NCBI GenBank assembly: GCA_023424995.1
Contig: JAFADH010000011.1
Location: 1-18,724 of the forward strand
Direction of reading: 5' to 3'
DNA length: 18,724 nucleotides
Source: Bacillota bacterium
GTDB lineage: Bacteria > Bacillota > Clostridia > Lachnospirales > Lachnospiraceae
The notes below the pieces were generated by a model. It made no database searches. It was not told the origin of the DNA and saw only the letters and a program-made list of their open reading frames with translations. Position 1 is the stretch's first letter, and each line of letters starts with the position of its first letter. Shown one piece after another: positions 13,005 to 18,724 of the stretch. The position numbers were made by a program, and so were the translations under genes.

Positions 13005-16000
13005 TTACTGCCGTATCTGCCGCAGGATCTCCGGATCCTTGATCTTCGTATCTTCTGCCAGCAGGATGATCTTAGAGATTATCTCAGCAGTCCTCGGATC
13101 ATCATCCATAAAAGGAAGGAATATCCGCCCGCGATGCTGTGAATGCACCGGAATAATGAACACACTTCCGACAGCCATCTTCTGCACTGTTCCGCTGCCA
13201 AGATGAACGGTATATTCACCCAGTTTTCCTTTGATAAAAGCATGCGTCTTTCTTATCTCCACATTACTAATGCGCATAAGCCTTAACATCTCAGCCAGTA
13301 TGCTTTCTCTCATCTCTATGGTAGACAAGCTTGCTTCGGGATCAACACCGCCCGCATGGGCTGCACTGACAACCAGGTCAATATCCCGCATGGCTTCCGA
13401 GAAAAGGATCGGAGAGACCTGATCAATCGGGATGGTGTCATATGATTTTCTTCCGGTAAAATACACCCTCTCAAGAGTCGGGGCTTCGATGTCTGCCGGA
13501 GAGAACCAGTCTGCCAGGGCATAGAGGGAGATTATAACATTTTCTTTAAAATCAACCTTCTGTAAGCCCTCTTCATAGCTGGCTGTCCATCCTCTTCCTT
13601 TCAATAATGCCAGCGTCTTAGCCGGTTGGACTTGATGCCCTGCGTATCTGTCGGAATACGTCAGTTGTTTCAATTCGTCCTCATTTGGACGATATAACTC
13701 CCGGAATACCTGCTTGAAAGGCTGTATTATCTGTTTCTCGAATAAATCATGCTGATATTGCGGCCATACGCCCATAATATATAAGTCATTGGAATGCGCT
13801 ATTCGAAGTGTATCCGCCTGCCCTATTACGGCATCGGAACCATCGAAGGACACCAGCGCCCCGTTCTTCCAGTAACCGTGCTTCCTGCCGGCTTCAGCCA
13901 ATCTGTCGTCATAACCGCCTCCGCATACAAAGACAAGATCCCGTATCAGAGGTGCAATCACTTGGTTCTGCTCTAATTTCACCAGCTCCTGCACGGTAAA
14001 ATAATCCTGTGAAACCATAGCCCTTTCAAGGCTCTCTCTGGCACGGGTCCGCTGCCGTTTCAAGTCACTCTGGACAGCCTTTAATTGCTGCACGGTTTTG
14101 TTGTCCTTCAGTCTTGCCGGTATATTCTTAAGCGGTTTTCCATCCTTCATAACCTCTATCTCCGCCGTACCGTCAGCAGCTATAACCAGGCGCACCGTAA
14201 CATCTTCCACTTCCTGCAGGTTAAAAAGATGGGCGATGGCAGCCATCTTCTCTGTCTCCATCTGCCACATCAGGCGGTTGACATCCTGATACCCCGCATT
14301 CCGGGCCAGGTTGTCAAGTGCAATTCTGGCCGCCTTGCCCTCACTGGCTTGCCGCTGTGCGCCATATTCCTTCGATTGCTTCAGATATGCCTGTATGAAT
14401 TCATACCGATGCAGTATATCTCCTGTATCCGCAGCCGGAATCAATGCATATGCCATCAGCTGATCCTTATTACGCTTTTCTTTTATCAGAAGCTCAGTCT
14501 CTTTCAGATCAAGCCGGTTGGTTACAGCATCCGCATAAAGCTGTGCCCGGCGGTGCTGTCCGCTTGTGGCCACATATTTGGCCGCTTGATAGACTAGCTT
14601 GAATCTATCTTCACCTATGGTCCCATATGCCTCCCGGAACCAATTGATATCGAACGCACCGTCTTTGAAATCCTCCGGGGCGATTGCGGAATACCTGGCT
14701 ACGATGGTCTGCTTCTCCTCTGAAAAAGTATCATTCATATGTGCATGAAAATACCAGGCCGCACTCTTTAATCCGGGCCAGCCAAGATACTCCTCAACAA
14801 TATCCATCCATTGGGGTGCATACATTGCCGCGTCCACAAGCCCGGCATCAGATAAGCGTTTTCCTTTCAGCAAATGGCTGAGGGCACCCTCATTGTCCTC
14901 CTTATCCGGATAGCAGCATTTTAAAAGATGCGAGAACATCTGCTTCCTGGTACTATCATCGCCGACAAAATTATATCCTCTGACGTAGCTGTCTTTTCCC
15001 ATCCTTAAAAGGATCGCAACGAATGCCTCCGTTCCATAGCATCGGTTCATACGGGCCGCCAGGTGGCTGACAGGGGTTGTCATCTCTCCCCGCCTGAGCT
15101 CTATCTCGGTTATTCTATTAATTACGGTCCGGGTAATATTCATTATTCCCTTATATACGGCGGCTTTCTTGTAATTGTGATAAGAAGCATGTGTCAAGTC
15201 AGATAGGTGACCCGCACTTTTATTCCTTCCCATCAGCTCATAATATAACTCATTACCGTCAATCACGCCTAGCTCATAAGCACGCCCGAAGTCGTCTATT
15301 TCTAGGGAAGCCAGGGTATCTGCCTTATAATCCGAGGCTTTATAGAATGTATATGCCAGATTGAAATATTCCGTAAAAGCATGATCGCTGTCCGCTGTCT
15401 CTTTCACCATATTCAGCCAAAACCTGAGCTGAATGCTGTCACAGAAATAATTCTCATTGAGTCTCCATCGGTATGCTATATTGGATTTCTCATCCTCCTC
15501 TATGGCTGACTTAAGCAATTGTTCCGGCAGAGACTGCAGCAGGAATAAAGAAACCGAGTACGCCAGATTATAACGTACCTCAGCCGGTATCCTGTATTGA
15601 AGCGCATCCATCAATGTGCTGCATTGGTTGGAATAAGGGGTTCCCCGGAAGAATTGCTTAAGTTCCCTGTTATCTGCCTGTGTATAGCCCATGCCCAGCA
15701 TCCTGTGCATATGGGATTGCGCGTTGAAGCCATAGCTGCCGCAGCAATTATAAGCGTAAATAAGGGAAAGCAGCTCAATATCTGATATTCCCATCCGGTC
15801 TTTAAAGGAAATCCATATGTGACTAAGAGGATAATTTTCGATACCTCGTTCATGATCAATATTGATTGGATATAAATGAAATTCACTGCCCAGGACATAT
15901 GTGGATTTTGATCCGTTATAATGAATACTCTCATACTGGTAATCCCTGTTATCGTGAATGAGCTCTCCCAGCTTGATATAGATTTCCTTCACCCTTTTTG

Positions 16001-17972
16001 ACGGCAGGGCAAGAATGCCTTTAAAATCGAGCTTCACCTTGAATTCCGGTAAAAGAGGTGAATACAGCCTGGAAGGATCGTATAATCCGAATCCATTATC
16101 CAGGGTATAGCTCTTCGGAATGGGTTCTGATGCTTTATCCGCATGAAGACCTTCTGCCTGTGTAACCGCGTCCTTTTGCACAGTCAGCTTCCCGAGTCCA
16201 TGGGATATATCAGAATATGTTCCGTCGTTCTTTATAATCGATATTAATTCAGCAGCTGCAAGCTGTTTGTTTTCATTGGATGCAAAAGCCAGTCTCTCTA
16301 TGGATGCCAGTAAATCCCCGTGCTCCTGCTTCATCAGCAGCCGGATGCTGTTCTTTCGGATATCACCGGATTTATATTGCAGAAGATTTTCAATAATCTG
16401 ATAATCTTCCTTGGACAGAGAAATATCATTAACAATCTTGTCAGCGCTGTCACGTATGGAGGAGCTTTTATCCCCAAGCGCTTCGACCAGAGCGGTTTTT
16501 TGCTGCTCCGTTGCCGGATTTTTCAGGAAATGAACCAGAAAGCCATGACGCACATCCACATCCATCTTATCCCTTAACGGCAGAAGCCTGTCCACTTGAT
16601 CCTGATTCCCCAGCATGCCGACACAATATATCATCTTCTCAATAACTTCCGAAGCATTCAGGGTTAATGTACTCCAGGGGAACAGGCTTTCTTTAAATAC
16701 AATCTCCTTCTTAGGCATTCCTGACAGAACTTGCTTAAGAAGGCAGTATACCTGATCCGGGGAAAAACCTGACGGCAGGGACTTCACATCAGGGGGCACA
16801 TAGCGGTATTCATTGATAATGCAGCCCTGGTATAGATTCTTAACACACCAGGCGCTTACTTCCGGATCTCCATCTTCTATATTCATCAGTGCAAGCTCAT
16901 TCTGCAGTGCAGGATTGTTTATCTGCATCAGAAAATATAAAGCCGTTAGTTTTTTATATTGCTGCGGAGTATTCAGCAGTTTAATTAAAACAGGCTTGAC
17001 ATCCGTCACCTCATCAAAGGCAATCGCCCATAACGCAGTATATATCTGCAGGGTATCATTACTCTCCAGATAAGTCCGGATATGGTTTGAATCAGACAGG
17101 CACCGGTAAGCCGTCTCAAGACATCTTTTTATGACAGCAGGCTTTTCTGACACAATTCCCAGACCTGTCCAGGTATCAAAGGCTCTTATGACGGATGAAA
17201 AGCGGCCAAGATCATTATCGATAATTAGCTTTAAGAGATAGAGAAAGCCTTCCCGTGAACCATAATCCATGGTTTCTATGATTGCCTGGCGAAGTCCCTC
17301 CTGAAGCCTGGCGGCCAGGAGTAGATCTCCTATCATCTTATGTGCTTTTGCACTATGGCTCATCAGCAGCCCGGCGATCATCTCACGGGAGATAATTCCC
17401 GATTCCGTACTTCCATAGATGATCTTACCGCACAGCTCCAGCAGACTATTGTCATTCTCATCAATCATAACTGCCAGGGTGTGGGCGGTCAGGCTGTTGA
17501 ATCCATAATACTCGGGCTTTTTGGTCAATTCCTGCCGGACATCAATCTCTCCGAAAGCGCTGCCATAGACCATATCCTGGAGCAGAGATATATTCTTATT
17601 AAGGTACAAAAAGCTGTCCTTACTGCTGCGAAACGATCTTCGGAATACACCTGCGGAATAGGGATACCGGATGCAGCTATCCCATATCTTAAGGTATAAA
17701 CCGGCTGATTTCTTACTAAGAAGTATATTCAATGCACCTTTCATATGTCCATGAAAAACATCTCTTATCTCTTTATTCCCGTCAGAATTAATTAAAGTAA
17801 CCAGATCCCCCAGCTTTTGCTCCATGGAACGCTTATCGTATTCACTCTCCGTAATGCATGAAAAAAGTGCGTCTGCCAGTCTCCTTGCAGGTCCGAAGGC
17901 CAGCAGTTTCTTGGCGGCAATTTTCTTAAGATGTGAATTGACTTTCTCTAATGATTCACCCGAATAATACAT
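13005..17972 (-). CDS. Giant HEAT-repeat / DUF4132 protein
   Basis: A 1655-residue soluble protein of unknown function. Residues about 330-610 contain alpha-alpha repeats of HEAT type (DGDPEVSAWCVKNL and SSIRDSADKIV are clear units). Residues about 620-1200 form a region I take to be a DUF5724-like linker domain. At about 1214-1340 the stretch from ARNAGYQDVNRLMW through VTVRLVIAADGTAEIE, GKPLKNIPARL and LERAMV is the DUF4132 core. The last 270 residues (SEAMRDIDLVVSAA, STIEMRESILAEML, SKIILLAEDTKIKD) match what I recall as the C-terminal DUF7737-type domain. No P-loop, transmembrane segment or signal peptide was seen. The ATG at 17972 follows AAGGAGGGG directly; GTG at 17990 would extend it through the ribosome site. 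It forms an operon with the upstream small gene. Confidence 0.9.
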   Translation of the reverse strand: MYYSGESLEKVNSHLKKIAAKKLLAFGPARRLADALFSCITESEYDKRSMEQKLGDLVTLINSDGNKEIRDVFHGHMKGALNILLSKKSAGLYLKIWDSCIRYPYSAGVFRRSFRSSKDSFLYLNKNISLLQDMVYGSAFGEIDVRQELTKKPEYYGFNSLTAHTLAVMIDENDNSLLELCGKIIYGSTESGIISREMIAGLLMSHSAKAHKMIGDLLLAARLQEGLRQAIIETMDYGSREGFLYLLKLIIDNDLGRFSSVIRAFDTWTGLGIVSEKPAVIKRCLETAYRCLSDSNHIRTYLESNDTLQIYTALWAIAFDEVTDVKPVLIKLLNTPQQYKKLTALYFLMQINNPALQNELALMNIEDGDPEVSAWCVKNLYQGCIINEYRYVPPDVKSLPSGFSPDQVYCLLKQVLSGMPKKEIVFKESLFPWSTLTLNASEVIEKMIYCVGMLGNQDQVDRLLPLRDKMDVDVRHGFLVHFLKNPATEQQKTALVEALGDKSSSIRDSADKIVNDISLSKEDYQIIENLLQYKSGDIRKNSIRLLMKQEHGDLLASIERLAFASNENKQLAAAELISIIKNDGTYSDISHGLGKLTVQKDAVTQAEGLHADKASEPIPKSYTLDNGFGLYDPSRLYSPLLPEFKVKLDFKGILALPSKRVKEIYIKLGELIHDNRDYQYESIHYNGSKSTYVLGSEFHLYPINIDHERGIENYPLSHIWISFKDRMGISDIELLSLIYAYNCCGSYGFNAQSHMHRMLGMGYTQADNRELKQFFRGTPYSNQCSTLMDALQYRIPAEVRYNLAYSVSLFLLQSLPEQLLKSAIEEDEKSNIAYRWRLNENYFCDSIQLRFWLNMVKETADSDHAFTEYFNLAYTFYKASDYKADTLASLEIDDFGRAYELGVIDGNELYYELMGRNKSAGHLSDLTHASYHNYKKAAVYKGIMNITRTVINRITEIELRRGEMTTPVSHLAARMNRCYGTEAFVAILLRMGKDSYVRGYNFVGDDSTRKQMFSHLLKCCYPDKEDNEGALSHLLKGKRLSDAGLVDAAMYAPQWMDIVEEYLGWPGLKSAAWYFHAHMNDTFSEEKQTIVARYSAIAPEDFKDGAFDINWFREAYGTIGEDRFKLVYQAAKYVATSGQHRRAQLYADAVTNRLDLKETELLIKEKRNKDQLMAYALIPAADTGDILHRYEFIQAYLKQSKEYGAQRQASEGKAARIALDNLARNAGYQDVNRLMWQMETEKMAAIAHLFNLQEVEDVTVRLVIAADGTAEIEVMKDGKPLKNIPARLKDNKTVQQLKAVQSDLKRQRTRARESLERAMVSQDYFTVQELVKLEQNQVIAPLIRDLVFVCGGGYDDRLAEAGRKHGYWKNGALVSFDGSDAVIGQADTLRIAHSNDLYIMGVWPQYQHDLFEKQIIQPFKQVFRELYRPNEDELKQLTYSDRYAGHQVQPAKTLALLKGRGWTASYEEGLQKVDFKENVIISLYALADWFSPADIEAPTLERVYFTGRKSYDTIPIDQVSPILFSEAMRDIDLVVSAAHAGGVDPEASLSTIEMRESILAEMLRLMRISNVEIRKTHAFIKGKLGEYTVHLGSGTVQKMAVGSVFIIPVHSQHRGRIFLPFMDDDPRTAEIISKIILLAEDTKIKDPEILRQIRQ

Positions 17973-17983
17973 GCTTCCCCTCC

Positions 17984-18403
17984 TTACCACATACGCCCGG
18001 ACAGAAAGGTCAGCCGGATAAAAGCAATACGGCTGTCTTCCTGAAGACTTAAGACTGCTTCCAGATCCGATATCTCCTGATCATCTGCAAAGACACGGTA
18101 CAGTCCATCCGCAAAGGCTGACAAGGCTGTCTCAACCGATTTCTCCTGTGGTGCATCTTTTCTTTTGAATCTCCTGCCAAAACCTACCTTGCCCGTTGTC
18201 ATATGCGAATCTATATCCTCCTGGGTAAGTAATTTGACTATGTCGGAGTCGTATGTCTTTGTGTTGTAGCTTTTTACATTCAGAAGGACAATATGCTTTA
18301 TAAGATCACCTAAGGTTATGACCGTTGCCGGGAGCTCCAACGGCATTTCGGTCAAATAGCTGTTTTTCTTTCCGGCCTGCTTTATCGTAATATACACTCT
18401 CAT
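17984..18403 (-). CDS. 139-residue protein paired with DUF4132, possible beta-grasp
   Basis: A 139-residue protein without transmembrane segments or a signal peptide. The N-terminus (VYITIKQAG, then MPLELPATVITLGDLIKHIV) reads as a beta-hairpin followed by a helix, and the C-terminus (DGLYRVFADDQEISDLEAVLSL, then IAFIRLTFLSGRMW) as strand-loop-strand. This order resembles ubiquitin-like or beta-grasp folds, which is inference. A basic, charged middle (residues about 71-90, GKVGFGRRFKRKD) separates the halves. GGTGATC precedes the ATG. It ends 11 nt before the DUF4132 start, within the ribosome site spacing, which argues for translational coupling. I do not recognise a named family. Confidence 0.7.
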   Translation of the reverse strand: MRVYITIKQAGKKNSYLTEMPLELPATVITLGDLIKHIVLLNVKSYNTKTYDSDIVKLLTQEDIDSHMTTGKVGFGRRFKRKDAPQEKSVETALSAFADGLYRVFADDQEISDLEAVLSLQEDSRIAFIRLTFLSGRMW

Positions 18404-18491
18404 ATGATCACCATATCCCTTTTATAATGAAGCTTACCCGTTATTAGAACAATACCGGTAAAGTTAATCCGCTTTCTAAATATATCTATCG

Positions 18492-18518
18492 ATAATATAA
18501 ATCAATTCCTTTAGTCAA
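18492..18518 (-). promoter_or_regulatory. Candidate promoter of the DUF4132 operon
   Basis: On the minus strand TTGACT (-35, 18513-18518) and TATTAT (-10, 18492-18497) are 15 nt apart; the boxes are five-of-six matches but the spacer is short. The predicted leader to the ATG at 18403 is about 80 nt. Confidence 0.4.
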
Positions 18519-18547
18519 AATGTCAGCACTCTGATACTTTCATGCCG

Positions 18548-18627
18548 AACGGGTTGTGAGGGCATCTAGATTCCTTGCCGCAGGGTCCCCCTCCTGCCAG
18601 GGGCTTTTTAACTCACAGAGAGCCGTT
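18548..18627. other. Nested inverted-repeat structure, possible structured RNA or element end
   Basis: Paired arms nest as follows: aacgg (18548-18552) with ccgtt (18623-18627), then tgtgag (18555-18560) with ctcaca (18612-18617). Inside these lie two adjacent hairpins, ggca/tgcc (18561-18579) and gcagg/cctgc (18580-18597). On the plus strand the outer stem is followed by TTTT. The element lies upstream of the minus operon promoter. I recognise no riboswitch or RNA family. Confidence 0.35.
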
Positions 18628-18724
18628 TTCTATAGAATAAAAATAGTGCCCCTCTATTCATTGATGATGGACAGGAAGCACTGTGTTACAATTTCAATTT
18701 ATCCTATAGTTAAAATAAAGTCAG

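Larger units (their letters stand above)
18404..18724. other. Non-coding right end with promoter and structured repeat
   Basis: No gene could be assigned in these 321 bases. They hold a candidate promoter for the minus-strand operon (18492-18518) and a nested inverted-repeat element (18548-18627). A plus-strand frame open from 18535 through the window end lacks a ribosome site and is not called as a gene. Confidence 0.5.

Noticed and set aside
14085..14597. Plus-strand 170-codon open frame inside the DUF4132 gene
   Set aside because: It lies wholly antisense to a clearly conserved large coding region and has no recognisable domain or ribosome site.
18548..18627. tRNA or known riboswitch at the right end
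   Set aside because: There is no T-arm GTTC motif or acceptor end, and the conserved boxes of the riboswitches I know are absent.
1..18724. CRISPR array or integron attachment sites in the enzyme run
   Set aside because: No regularly spaced direct repeats were seen, and the intergenic sequences do not share attC-like ends; only the ccggat palindrome occurs twice.

Overview
The window looks like a chromosomal accessory stretch from a low-GC Gram-positive anaerobe, most likely a clostridium of the Lachnospiraceae type. The reasons are strong AGGAGG-type ribosome sites before nearly every gene, moderately AT-rich DNA, ATG/GTG starts, and clostridial families (a CD3324-like small HTH protein, a DUF1062 protein, VanZ, a chromosomal ANT(6)-like enzyme). 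No rRNA, tRNA, CRISPR array, transposase, integrase or phage gene was seen. The organism is an inference; no phylogenetic marker is present.

Layout. (1) Positions 1-877, minus strand: a DUF1062 zinc-ribbon gene cut by the left edge, a long-stem terminator, and a small HTH gene. Its leader carries a candidate promoter, an 8-codon ORF with a strong ribosome site, and a hairpin. (2) Positions 1239-12944, plus strand: 17 consecutive small genes, almost all stand-alone enzymes acting on small molecules or nucleotides. In order: ornithine carbamoyltransferase-like, HAD phosphatase-like, metallophosphoesterase, degenerate 2H phosphoesterase, ANT(6)-like nucleotidyltransferase, HicB-like/DinB-like fusion, two-TM peptide, P-loop kinase, creatininase-like amidohydrolase, stand-alone FakA-type domain, dCMP deaminase-like, methyltransferase, Nudix, GNAT, second methyltransferase, VanZ, histidine phosphatase. 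The run ends at a strong terminator (12970-12997). (3) Positions 13005-18403, minus strand: a two-gene operon of a 139-residue protein (possibly beta-grasp) and a 1655-residue HEAT-repeat/DUF4132 giant, converging on that terminator. (4) Positions 18404-18724: non-coding DNA with a candidate promoter and a nested inverted-repeat structure.

How the genes work together. The tightest linkages are the TM peptide with the kinase (14 nt apart), GNAT with the second methyltransferase (26 nt), VanZ with the histidine phosphatase (19 nt), and the 139-residue protein with DUF4132 (11 nt). The plus-strand run is not an obvious pathway. It reads as an accumulation of detoxifying, resistance-like or nucleotide house-cleaning enzymes, and several have substituted catalytic residues. 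The DUF4132 pair is the best candidate for a poorly described two-component system. Families were assigned by reading motifs from the translations; no database search was run.
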